A stretch of DNA of 64,000 nt, taken from Endozoicomonas euniceicola (GTDB lineage Bacteria > Pseudomonadota > Gammaproteobacteria > Pseudomonadales > Endozoicomonadaceae). Shown here one piece after another: positions 52,210 to 61,363 of this stretch. Every line of letters begins with the position of its first letter. The stretch's first letter is position 1. Made by a program: the position numbers and the translations under genes. The notes under the pieces were generated by a model. It was given only the letters and a program-made list of their open reading frames with translations. It was not told the DNA's origin and made no database searches. The DNA is taken from positions 682,001-746,000 of the forward strand of contig NZ_CP103300.1 of NCBI RefSeq assembly GCF_025562755.1. The letters are read 5' to 3'.

Positions 52210-54993
52210 ATGAAAACAATTAAGCTGATCGTTATTAATCAGCTGCTTTTATTGTTTGCCGTGGCATTTTTTTTACCGATGACTGGATACGGAAGTGCTT
52301 TTTCCATCCTGCCAGAATGGATGGGGTGGAACAGTCCCTCAAATAAGGCGGCCGTTAAAATCAGTCAGATAGTGCTTGCCAATGATGCGCCTTCTCTTCA
52401 TTTTTCTTATGAAATCAACAAGACCTCCAGTGATTTTGTTCAGCCAGAAAAAAACCAGGTTTATACCCGCTGGGATGGTTGTAAAAACGACAGCTTGCGT
52501 ATTTGTTTCCGAAGAGCGGCTAAAGTCTTTGAAGGGGGCTATTCCTATCCTCCCACGATTTCAGGCTCGACAGAGCTTAATGTAGAAATGGGTGAGGTCA
52601 CGCCAGACGAAGGCGGCTGGCAGTCGGTGGCCAGTGTCCGTTTATCGGGAAAAGGCTCGGGCTGGCTGGTGATTGCAGGGGATGATGGCTGGCGGATTGC
52701 ACCGGATTGCAGCGGTATTGACTCAGATGATTCCAGCGTACTGAACAGGTCTGAAAAGCCGTCAGTCGATCTTGTTGTCCCGACAGCGTTGGTTCTGGAA
52801 AAGGGTAATAATGCAGAAGATCATGGCTCGCCCTATTCCCGCCGCTCATTGCCGGACATATCTGACATCACTAAACAAAATAATCTGCCCGGTGATCGTG
52901 ATGATCTGCTCACCGGTTCTTCTGGTGGCGGCAGCTTCGATAACCTCGATGACTCATTTAAAAGGAGACCCGGAGGGAGTGGCCGTCGCCCTTTATTTTT
53001 CTTTGAAGTAACGAGCAGAATGCATGGGGTGGCTGTCAGTATTCCTGGTACAGCTGGTCAGCCCGGGGAGGTTAAAAAACTGGTTTTAAGACCTCAAATT
53101 ATTCTGGTGATCTGGCGGGGTTGGGAGCGACAGGAGATTCCTGTTACATCGCAAATGTGGGGTTCAATAAAGCGGGCAGGGCTTGATGGGGATCCGGGAC
53201 TGTTTCTCGCTCTGGCTGAAAGCGATCCGGATAAATTGAAAGAAACGCTTGAAAACTATTTGAAAAAGCACTCGCCCCTTGCCGACGTCCTTAGCTATCA
53301 CTGTGAAGATCTCAATCTGGACCCAAAAGCGGGTAATGCCCGATTACTTAGCGTATCGGTTTTTCCGGGATCTTGCCCTTCGGGAGTGGGATGCTCCGGA
53401 GGAGAGAAAGAAGCAAACGGAGCAATGAATGACCTGCCCCAGAATAATCCAGATGGCTATGCCTGTAACAACCATGGTCAGCCGGTTAAAAGTTTTGGTA
53501 ACAACGGGGGAGGAGGAGACGGTTCCGGGAATCCGGAAATCAACTCATGTACATTCTGTGGGAATGCACAGGTAAACTCCAATGGCTTATGCACAAACTG
53601 CCTCATGGCTAAACAAGAGGTGTCGCCTTTTGAGGTTTTACCAACTGAGATCTTGCTTAAAATAGCTGAGGGCTTGTCATGGCGTGATGTTAACCGCTGG
53701 AGTTTAATAAATAAGAATTTTTTGAATCGTCTCAACACACAAATAAAACCGAAAATTCTATTCGATCAATATTATGGCTCTGCTGCGAAAGCGTATAGAA
53801 AGGTAATAAAAAACGGGGACGTACCTGCTGTTCCAAACAGTGAAATTGATGACCCTTTGTTACGGCTTGCTTGTCATAGATTCGCAAGCAATAGATACCT
53901 GACTTCTCTGGGAAATAGTACTCAGCAGCAATGCGTGGTGACGCTGTATGGACATATCTACGAGGTGACCTCAGTCACACCATTGGCCGATGGGCGGCTG
54001 GCTTCCGGCTCTTGGGACAAGACCGTAAAGGTGTGGGATCTGAGCAAACCCGACAGGGAGCAATGCGTGGCGACGCTGAAGGGGCATACTAGCTGGGTGA
54101 ACTCAGTCACGTTATTGGCCGATGGGCGGCTGGCTTCCGGCTCTCGGGACAAAACCGTAAAGGTGTGGGATCTGAGCAAGCCCGACGGGGAGCGATGCGT
54201 AGTGACACTGAGTGGGCATATCTTCTATGTGACCTCAGTCACGCCATTGGCCGATGGGCGGCTGGCTTCCGGCTCTTATGACAAGACTGTAAAGGTGTGG
54301 GATCTGAGCAAGCCCCCCGGGAAGGAATGCGTGGCGACGCTGCATGGGCATACCAAATGGGTGAACTCAGTCACGCCACTGGCCGATGGGCGGCTGGCTT
54401 CCGGCTCTCATGACTGCTCCGTAAGAGTGTGGGATCTGAGCAAGCCCGACGGGGAGCAATGCGTGGTGACGCTGGAAGGGCATACCTTCTGGTTGTCCTC
54501 AGTCACGCCATTGGCCGATGGGCGGCTCGCTACCGCCTCTAGGACGGACAATACCGTATGGGTGTGGGATCTGAGCAAGCCCAACGGGAAGCAATGCGTG
54601 GCGACGCTGGAAGGGCATACCTTCTGGTTGTCCTCAGTCACGCCATTGGCCGATGGGCGACTGGCTTCCGCTTCTTCGGACAATACCGTAGGGGTGTGGG
54701 ATCTGAGTAAGCCCCAAGGAAGTCAATACGTGGCGACGCTAGAGGGGCATACCAACGCTGTGCTCTCAGTCACGCCATTGGCCGATGGGCGGCTGGCTTC
54801 CGCTTCTTCGGACAATACCGTAAGGGTGTGGGATCTGAGCAAACCCGACGGGGAGCAATGCGTGGCGACGCTGAAGGGGCATACCGACGTGGTTTTCTCA
54901 GTCACGCAATTGGCCGATGGGCGGCTGGCTTCCGGCTCTAAGGACAAGACCATAAAGGTGTGGGTTCTGAGCAAAAATTCTGAAACGAAGTAA
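52210..54993 (+). CDS. G10: exported F-box-like/WD40 repeat protein (8 blades), own promoter region
   Basis: The 927-residue product starts at the family ATG (52210); an open frame back to 52102 adds residues unrelated to the family and ahead of the signal peptide, so it is not used. The linker is short and the F-box is type C (LPTEILLKIAEGLSWRD, NRWSLINKNFL). It has eight blades, with IYE, SWV, FYV, KWV, FWL, FWL, NAV and DVV after the GH. Blade 5 shares the ATASRT-NTVWVWDL form with G9. The ending differs from G1-G9: SKNSETK with a TAA stop. Confidence 0.93.
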   Translation: MKTIKLIVINQLLLLFAVAFFLPMTGYGSAFSILPEWMGWNSPSNKAAVKISQIVLANDAPSLHFSYEINKTSSDFVQPEKNQVYTRWDGCKNDSLRICFRRAAKVFEGGYSYPPTISGSTELNVEMGEVTPDEGGWQSVASVRLSGKGSGWLVIAGDDGWRIAPDCSGIDSDDSSVLNRSEKPSVDLVVPTALVLEKGNNAEDHGSPYSRRSLPDISDITKQNNLPGDRDDLLTGSSGGGSFDNLDDSFKRRPGGSGRRPLFFFEVTSRMHGVAVSIPGTAGQPGEVKKLVLRPQIILVIWRGWERQEIPVTSQMWGSIKRAGLDGDPGLFLALAESDPDKLKETLENYLKKHSPLADVLSYHCEDLNLDPKAGNARLLSVSVFPGSCPSGVGCSGGEKEANGAMNDLPQNNPDGYACNNHGQPVKSFGNNGGGGDGSGNPEINSCTFCGNAQVNSNGLCTNCLMAKQEVSPFEVLPTEILLKIAEGLSWRDVNRWSLINKNFLNRLNTQIKPKILFDQYYGSAAKAYRKVIKNGDVPAVPNSEIDDPLLRLACHRFASNRYLTSLGNSTQQQCVVTLYGHIYEVTSVTPLADGRLASGSWDKTVKVWDLSKPDREQCVATLKGHTSWVNSVTLLADGRLASGSRDKTVKVWDLSKPDGERCVVTLSGHIFYVTSVTPLADGRLASGSYDKTVKVWDLSKPPGKECVATLHGHTKWVNSVTPLADGRLASGSHDCSVRVWDLSKPDGEQCVVTLEGHTFWLSSVTPLADGRLATASRTDNTVWVWDLSKPNGKQCVATLEGHTFWLSSVTPLADGRLASASSDNTVGVWDLSKPQGSQYVATLEGHTNAVLSVTPLADGRLASASSDNTVRVWDLSKPDGEQCVATLKGHTDVVFSVTQLADGRLASGSKDKTIKVWVLSKNSETK

Positions 54994-55340
54994 ACATATT
55001 GGTTAATGGGGAAAATATATCGATTAATAATGTAAAAAATACCAGTGGTGCCCGAGCTAAAAGTCACCGCGCGGCGGCCTACCTTCTAAGTCTGAAACAA
55101 CCACTGCATGCCTACTTACCTCAGGTTCCACAGGAGTTTTCAAACATATTGAACCCGAGCCATGGCAATTTGGCAAATAAGTACTAATTCATAGCAAAAC
55201 TGACGGGTTGAAAAGTGCGCACTGGAAATTCTGCTAGTTTAAATAAAACCATTATGGCCGCAGCGCTTTGATGTGTTTTTTTGCGGTAACTGTCGGCTCA
55301 AACTTGAACCCCTATTCCTGATTCAGGGTTTTGTACCATT
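54994..55340 (+). repeat. Spacer G10-G11 carrying a cof 5'-end fragment
   Basis: Nearly identical to the G12-G13 spacer at 61017-61363, both 347 bp, with the cof-derived portion from about 55091. A short open frame at the start (beginning MVNGENISINN) is the non-coding gene tail and recurs in both copies. Confidence 0.7.
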
Positions 55341-58205
55341 ATGAAAACAATTAAGCTGATCGTCATTAATCAGCTGCTTTTATTGTTTGCCGTGGCATTT
55401 TTTTTACCGATGACTGGATACGGAAGTGCTTTTTCCATCCTGCCAGAATGGATGTGGTGGAACAGTCCCTCAAATAAAGCGGCCGTTAAAATCAGTCAGA
55501 TAGTGCTTGCCAGAGATGCGCCTTCTCTTCTTTTTTCTTATGAAATCAACAAGACCTCCAGTGATTTTGTTCAGCCAGAAAAAAACCAGGTTTATACCCG
55601 CTGGGATGGTTGTAAAAACGACAGCTTGCGTATTTGTTTCCGAAGAGCGGCTAAAGTCTTTGAAGGGGGCTACTCCTATCCTCCCACGATTTCAGGCTCG
55701 ACAGAGCTTAATGTAGAAATGGGTGAGGTCACGCCAGACGAAGGCGGCTGGCAGTCGGTGGCCAGTGTCCGTTTAACGGGAAAAGGCTCTGGCTGGCTGG
55801 CGATTGCAGGGGATGATGGCTGGCGGATTGCACCGGATTGCAGCGGTATTGACTCAGATGATTCCAGCGTACTGAACAGGTCTGAAAAGCCGTCAGTTGA
55901 TCTTATTGTCCCTACAGAGCGGGTTCTGGAAAAGGGTAATAATGCAGAAGATCATGGCTCGCCCTATTCCCGCCGCTCATTGCCGGACATATCTGACATC
56001 ACTAAACAAAATAATCTGCCCGGTGATCGTGATGATCTGCTCACCGGTTCTTCTGGTGGCGGCAGCTTCGATGACCTCGATGACTCATTTAAAAGGCGAC
56101 CCGGAGGGAGTGGCCGTCGCCCTTTATTTTTCTTTGAAGTAACGAGCAGAATGCATGGGATGGCTGTCAGTATTCCTGGTACAGCTGGTCAGCCCGGGGA
56201 GGTTAAAAAACTGGTTTTAAGACCTCAAATCATTCTGGTGATCTGGCGGGGTTGGGAGCGACAGGAGATTCCTGTTACATCGCAAATGTGGGGTTCAATA
56301 AAGCGGGCAGGGCTTGATCGGGATCCGGGACTGTTTCTCGCTCTGGCTGAAAGCGATCCGGATAAATTGAAAGAAACGCTTGAAAACTATTCGAAAAAGC
56401 ACTCGCCCCTTGCCGACGTCCTTAGCTATCACCGTGAAGATCTCAACCTGAACCCAAAAGCGGGTAATGCCCGATTACTTAGCGTATCGGTTTTTCCGGG
56501 CTCTTGCCCTTCGGGAGTAGGATGCTCCGGAGGAGAGAAAGAAGCAAACGGAGCAATGAATGACCTGCCCCGGAATAACCCAGATGGCTATGCCTGTAAC
56601 AACCATGGTCAGCCGGTTAAAAGTTTTGGTAACAACGGGGGAGGAGGAGACGGTTCCGGGAATCCGGAAATCAACTCATGTACATTCTGTGGGAATGCAC
56701 AGGTAAACTCCAATGGCTTATGCACAAACTGCCTCATGGCTAAACAGGAGGCGGCTAAAGAGAAGCCATCATCCCACCTGTCTTTACCTACGGCGCGGGA
56801 AGATAAAGGAAATAACCTGCTTACAGCGCTTATTAATGGAATTACCTGGTTTTTTGGCAGGGCAACAAACCCGTCTGCCAACCAGAAAGGGGGGTTGTCT
56901 TTAGTGAATCTACCAATTGAGATCTTGTTTGAAATAGCTAAGGGCTTGTCATGGCGTGATATTAACAGCTGGAGTTTAACAGCTAAGTCTTTTTTCGCAG
57001 TTTTCTACACATTCAACATAAAAGAAAAACTGACAAAAATATCCTGCCACTATTATGGCTCTGCTGAGGAAGCGTATAGAGAAATAATAAAAAACATGGA
57101 TTTACCTGCTGTTCCAAACAGTGAAATTGATGACCCTTTGTTACGGCTTGCTTATCAAAGATACAAAAGCAATAAATACCTGACTTCTCTGGGAAATAGT
57201 ACTGAGCAGCAATGCGTGGCGACGCTGGAAGGGCATAACGACTGGATTCACTCAGTCACGCCACTGGCCGACGGGCGGCTGGCTTCCGCCTCTCGGGACA
57301 GGACCGTAAAGGTGTGGGATTTGAGCAAGCCCGACGGGAAGCAATGCGTGGCGACACTGAGTGGACAACATACCAAAGCGGTGACCTCAGTCACTCAATT
57401 GGCCGATGGGCGGCTGGCTTCCGTCTCTGGTGGCAAGACCGTAAAGGTGTGGGATCTGAGCAAGCCCCACGGAAAGCGATGCGTGAAGAGGCTGAAGGGG
57501 CATACCAACAAGGTTTCCTCAGTCACGCCATTGGCCGATGGGCGGCTGGCTTCCGTCTCTGCTGACTGCACCGTAAGGGTGTGGGATCTGAGCAAGCTCC
57601 ACAGAAGGCAATGCGTGGCGACGCTGGAGGGGCATACCTTCTGGATTTCCTCAGTCACGCAATTGGCCGATGGGCGGCTGGCTTCCGGCACTGATAGAGG
57701 AACGATAAGGGTGTGGGATCTGAGCAAGCCCCACGGAAAGCAATGCGTGGCGAAGCCGGCAGCACATGGCTTCGGTTTGCTCTCAGTCACGCCATTGGCC
57801 GATGGACGGCTGGCTTGCGCCTATCAAGACAAGACTGTAAAGGTGTTGGATCTGAGTAAGCCCTTCAGGGAGCAATGCGTGGAGACGCTGTATGGGCATA
57901 CCAACGAGGTGACGTCAGTCATGTCATTGGTCGATGGGCGACTGGCTTCCGCCTCTTCTGACAATACCGTAAAGGTGTGGGATCTGAGCAAGCCCGACGG
58001 GGAGCAATGCGTGGCGACACTGAAGGGGCATACCGACGTGGTTTTCTCAGTCACGCAATTGGCCGATGGGCGTCTGGCTTCCGCCTCTGTTGACAAGACC
58101 ATAAAGGTGTGGGCTCTGAGCAAGGATTCTGAAACGACAAAAACATATTGGTTAATGGAGAAAATATATTGGTTAACAAATAAAATATATTGCTCAATCA
58201 TGTAA
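55341..58205 (+). CDS. G11: exported F-box-like/WD40 repeat protein (7 blades, several degenerate)
   Basis: A 954-residue member with the long linker (SHLSLPTAREDKGNNLL, INGITWFFGRATN) and F-box LVNLPIEILFEIAKGLSWRD, i.e. the G1/G2 type but with the LPxE glutamate kept. Several blades have lost hallmark residues: blade 2 has VSGGKT in place of SxDxT, blade 4 GTDRGT, and blade 5 has CVAKPAAHGFGLLS with VKVLDL for VWD. The usual TAG stop has changed to TGG, so the product gains a C-terminal extension of about 19 residues (WLMEKIYWLTNKIYCSIM). Confidence 0.92.
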   Translation: MKTIKLIVINQLLLLFAVAFFLPMTGYGSAFSILPEWMWWNSPSNKAAVKISQIVLARDAPSLLFSYEINKTSSDFVQPEKNQVYTRWDGCKNDSLRICFRRAAKVFEGGYSYPPTISGSTELNVEMGEVTPDEGGWQSVASVRLTGKGSGWLAIAGDDGWRIAPDCSGIDSDDSSVLNRSEKPSVDLIVPTERVLEKGNNAEDHGSPYSRRSLPDISDITKQNNLPGDRDDLLTGSSGGGSFDDLDDSFKRRPGGSGRRPLFFFEVTSRMHGMAVSIPGTAGQPGEVKKLVLRPQIILVIWRGWERQEIPVTSQMWGSIKRAGLDRDPGLFLALAESDPDKLKETLENYSKKHSPLADVLSYHREDLNLNPKAGNARLLSVSVFPGSCPSGVGCSGGEKEANGAMNDLPRNNPDGYACNNHGQPVKSFGNNGGGGDGSGNPEINSCTFCGNAQVNSNGLCTNCLMAKQEAAKEKPSSHLSLPTAREDKGNNLLTALINGITWFFGRATNPSANQKGGLSLVNLPIEILFEIAKGLSWRDINSWSLTAKSFFAVFYTFNIKEKLTKISCHYYGSAEEAYREIIKNMDLPAVPNSEIDDPLLRLAYQRYKSNKYLTSLGNSTEQQCVATLEGHNDWIHSVTPLADGRLASASRDRTVKVWDLSKPDGKQCVATLSGQHTKAVTSVTQLADGRLASVSGGKTVKVWDLSKPHGKRCVKRLKGHTNKVSSVTPLADGRLASVSADCTVRVWDLSKLHRRQCVATLEGHTFWISSVTQLADGRLASGTDRGTIRVWDLSKPHGKQCVAKPAAHGFGLLSVTPLADGRLACAYQDKTVKVLDLSKPFREQCVETLYGHTNEVTSVMSLVDGRLASASSDNTVKVWDLSKPDGEQCVATLKGHTDVVFSVTQLADGRLASASVDKTIKVWALSKDSETTKTYWLMEKIYWLTNKIYCSIM

Positions 58206-58367
58206 AAATACCAGTGGTGCCTGAACTAAAAATTCATAGCAAAACTGACGGATGAAAAAGCGTGCATGGAAAATTCTGCTAATTTAAATAAAACCATTAT
58301 GGCCGCAGTGCTTTGATGTGTTTTTTTTGCGGTAACTGTCAGCTCAAACCCGAACTCCTGTACCATT
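58206..58367 (+). promoter_or_regulatory. Short, diverged spacer/leader of G12
   Basis: A 162-bp version of the leader without the cof fragment. It has several substitutions (GACGGATGAAAAAGCGTGCA) and lacks the CTATTCCTGATTCTCGG portion, so the ATG is nearer to the hairpin. No gene is present. Confidence 0.5.
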
Positions 58368-61016
58368 ATGAAAACAATTAAGCTGATCGTTATTAATAAG
58401 CTGCTTTTATTGTTTGCCATGGCATTTTTTTTACCGATGACTAGATACGGAAGTGCTTTTTCCATCCTGCCAGAATGGATGGGGTGGAACAGTCCCTCAA
58501 ATAAGGCGGCCGTTAAAATCAGTCAGATAGTGCTTGCCAATGATGCGCCTTCTCTTCATTTTTCTTATGAAATCAACAAGACCTCCAGTGATTTTGTTCA
58601 GCCAGAAAAAAACCAGGTTTATACCCGCTGGGATGGTTGTAAAAACGACAGCTTGCGTATTTGTTTCCGAAGAGCGGCTAAAGTCTTTGAAGGGGGCTAT
58701 TCCTATCCTCCCACGATTTCAGGCTCGACAGAGCTTAATGTAGAAATGGGTGAGGTCACGCCAGACGAAGGCGGCTGGCAGTCGGTGGCCAGTGTCCGTT
58801 TATCGGGAAAAGGCTCGGGCTGGCTGGTGATTGCAGGGGATGATGGCTGGCGGATTGCACCGGATTGCAGCGGTATTGACTCAGATGATTCCAGCGTACT
58901 GAACAGGTCTGAAAAGCCGTCAGTCGATCTTGTTGTCCCGACAGCGTTGGTTCTGGAAAAGGGTAATAATGCAGAAGATCATGGCTCGCCCTATTCCCGC
59001 CGCTCATTGCCGGACATATCTGACATCACTAAACAAAATAATCTGCCCGGTGATCGTGATGATCTGCTCACTGGTTCTTCTGGTGGCGGCAGCTTCGATG
59101 ACCTCGATGACTCATTTAAGATGAGACCCGGAGGAAATAACCGCCGCCCTTTATTTTTCTTTGAAGTGATGAGCAGAATGCTTGGGGCGGCTGTCAGTGT
59201 TTTTGGTACAGCTGGTCAGCCCGGGGAGGTTAAAAAACTGGTTTTAAGACCTCAAATCATTCTGGTGATCTGGCGGGGTTGGGAGCCACAGGAGATTCCT
59301 GTTACATCGCAAATGTGGGGTTCAATAAAGCGGGCAGGGCTTGATCGGGATCCGGGACTGTTTCTCGCTCTGGCTGAAAGCGATCCGGATAAATTGAAAG
59401 AAACGCTTGAAAACTATTTGAAAAAGCACTCGCCCCTTGCCGACGTCCTTAGCTATCACTGTGAAGATCTCAACCTGAACCCAAAAGCGGGTAATGCCCG
59501 ATTACTTAGCGTATCGGTTTTTCCGGGCTCTTGCCCCTCGGGAGTGGGATGCTCCGGAGGAGAGAAAGAAGCAAACGGAGCAATGAATGACCTGCCCCGG
59601 AATAATCCAGATGGCTATGCCTGTAACAACCATGGTCAGCCGGTTAAAAGTTTTGGTAACAACGGGGGAGGAGGAGACGGTTCCGGGAATCCGGAAATCA
59701 ACTCATGTACATTCTGTGGGAATGCACAGGTAAACTCCAATGGCTTATGCAGAAACTGCCTCATGACTAAACAAGAGGTGTCGCCTTTTGAGGTTTTACC
59801 AACTGAGATCTTGCTTAAAATAGCTGAGGGCTTGTCATGGCGTGATGTTAACCGCTGGAGTTTAATAAATAAGAATTTTTTGAATCGTCTCAACACACAA
59901 ATAAAACCGAAAATCCTATTCGATCAATATTATGGCTCTGCTGCGAAAGCGTATAGAAAAGTAATAAAAAACGGGGACGTACCTGCTGTTCCAAACAGTG
60001 AAATTGATGACCCTTTGTTACGGCTTGCTTGTCATAGATTCGCAAGCAATAGATACCTGACTTCTCTGGGAAATAGTACTCAGCAGCAGTGCGTGGCGAC
60101 GCTGTATGGACATATCTACGAGGTGACCTCAGTCACACCATTGGCCGATGGGCGGCTGGCTTCCGGCTCTTGGGACAAGACCGTAAAGGTGTGGGATCTG
60201 AGCAAACCCGACAGGGAGCAATGCGTGGCGACGCTGAAGGGGCATACTAGCTGGGTGAACTCAGTCACGTCATTGGCCGATGGGCGGCTGGCTTCCGGCT
60301 CTCGGGACAAAACCGTAAAGGTGTGGGATCTGAGCAAGCCCGACGGGGAGCAATGCGTGGCGACGCTGAAGGGGCATACCAACTGGGTGAGTTCAGTTAC
60401 GCCATTGGCCGATGGGCGGCTGGCTTCCGGCTCTGATGACCAGACCGTAAGGGTGTGGGATCTGAGCAAACCCGACGGGGAGCAATGCGTGGCGACACTG
60501 AAGGGGCATACCCACGCGGTTTTCTCAGTCACGCAATTGCCCGATGGGCGGCTGGCTTCCGGCTCTCATGACTGCTCCGTAAGAGTGTGGGATCTGAGCA
60601 AGCCCGACGGGGAGCAATGCGTGGTGACGCTGGAAGGGCATACCTTCTGGTTGTCCTCAGTCACGCCATTAGCCGATGGGCGGCTGGCTTCCGGCTCTTG
60701 GGACAAGACCGTAAGGGTGTGGGATCTGAGCAAGCTCCACAGAAGGCAATGCGTGGCGGCGCTGGAGGGGCATACCTTCGGGGTTTCCTCAGTCACGCCA
60801 TTGGCCGATGGGCGGCTGGCTTCCGCTTCTTCGGACAATACCGTAAGGGTGTGGGATCTGAGCAAACCCGACGGGGAACAATGCGTGGCGACGCTGAAGG
60901 GGCATACCGACGTGGTTTTCTCAGTCACGCAATTGGCCGATGGGCGGCTGGCTTCCGGCTCTAAGGACAAGACCATAAAGGTGTGGGTTCTGAGCAAAAA
61001 TTCTGAAACGAAGTAA
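58368..61016 (+). CDS. G12: exported F-box-like/WD40 repeat protein (7 blades), type C
   Basis: At 882 residues it is the shortest complete member and a close relative of G10: same short linker, same F-box (SLINKNFLNRLNTQIKPKI), same blades 1-2. Relative to G10, blades 3-6 are different or removed (NWV/GSDDQT, HAV/GSHDCS, FWL/GSWDKT, FGV/ASSDNT), leaving seven. Small unique changes are TRYGSA in the signal region, a GWEPQEI for GWERQEI, and CRNCLMTK after the zinc-ribbon-like motif. Confidence 0.93.
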   Translation: MKTIKLIVINKLLLLFAMAFFLPMTRYGSAFSILPEWMGWNSPSNKAAVKISQIVLANDAPSLHFSYEINKTSSDFVQPEKNQVYTRWDGCKNDSLRICFRRAAKVFEGGYSYPPTISGSTELNVEMGEVTPDEGGWQSVASVRLSGKGSGWLVIAGDDGWRIAPDCSGIDSDDSSVLNRSEKPSVDLVVPTALVLEKGNNAEDHGSPYSRRSLPDISDITKQNNLPGDRDDLLTGSSGGGSFDDLDDSFKMRPGGNNRRPLFFFEVMSRMLGAAVSVFGTAGQPGEVKKLVLRPQIILVIWRGWEPQEIPVTSQMWGSIKRAGLDRDPGLFLALAESDPDKLKETLENYLKKHSPLADVLSYHCEDLNLNPKAGNARLLSVSVFPGSCPSGVGCSGGEKEANGAMNDLPRNNPDGYACNNHGQPVKSFGNNGGGGDGSGNPEINSCTFCGNAQVNSNGLCRNCLMTKQEVSPFEVLPTEILLKIAEGLSWRDVNRWSLINKNFLNRLNTQIKPKILFDQYYGSAAKAYRKVIKNGDVPAVPNSEIDDPLLRLACHRFASNRYLTSLGNSTQQQCVATLYGHIYEVTSVTPLADGRLASGSWDKTVKVWDLSKPDREQCVATLKGHTSWVNSVTSLADGRLASGSRDKTVKVWDLSKPDGEQCVATLKGHTNWVSSVTPLADGRLASGSDDQTVRVWDLSKPDGEQCVATLKGHTHAVFSVTQLPDGRLASGSHDCSVRVWDLSKPDGEQCVVTLEGHTFWLSSVTPLADGRLASGSWDKTVRVWDLSKLHRRQCVAALEGHTFGVSSVTPLADGRLASASSDNTVRVWDLSKPDGEQCVATLKGHTDVVFSVTQLADGRLASGSKDKTIKVWVLSKNSETK

Positions 61017-61363
61017 ACATATTGGTTAATGGGGAAAATATATCGATTAATAATGTAAAAAATACCAGTGGTGCCCGAGCTAAAAGTCACCGCGCGGCGG
61101 CCTACCTTCTAAGTCTGAAACAACCACTGCATGCCTACTTACCTCAGGTTCCACAGGAGTTTTCAAACATATTGAACCCGAGCCATGGCAATTTGGCAAA
61201 TAAGTACTAATTCATAGCAAAACTGACGGGTTGAAAAGTGCGCACTGGAAATTCTGCTAGTTTAAATAAAACCATTATGGCCGCAGCGCTTTGATGTGTT
61301 TTTTTGCGGTAACTGTCGGCTCAAACTTGAACCCCTATTCCTGATTCAGGGTTTTGTACCATT
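61017..61363 (+). repeat. Spacer G12-G13 carrying a cof 5'-end fragment
   Basis: A 347-bp copy nearly identical to the G10-G11 spacer; the cof-derived segment begins at about 61114. Together with the shared types of G10/G12 and G11/G13 this indicates duplication of a two-gene unit. Confidence 0.7.

Noticed and set aside
61022..61210. Small frame MVNGENISINN... after G12 (and its twin after G10 at 54999)
   Set aside because: It is the duplicated non-coding tail plus spacer; the two copies are identical because the spacers are, and no ribosome site is present.
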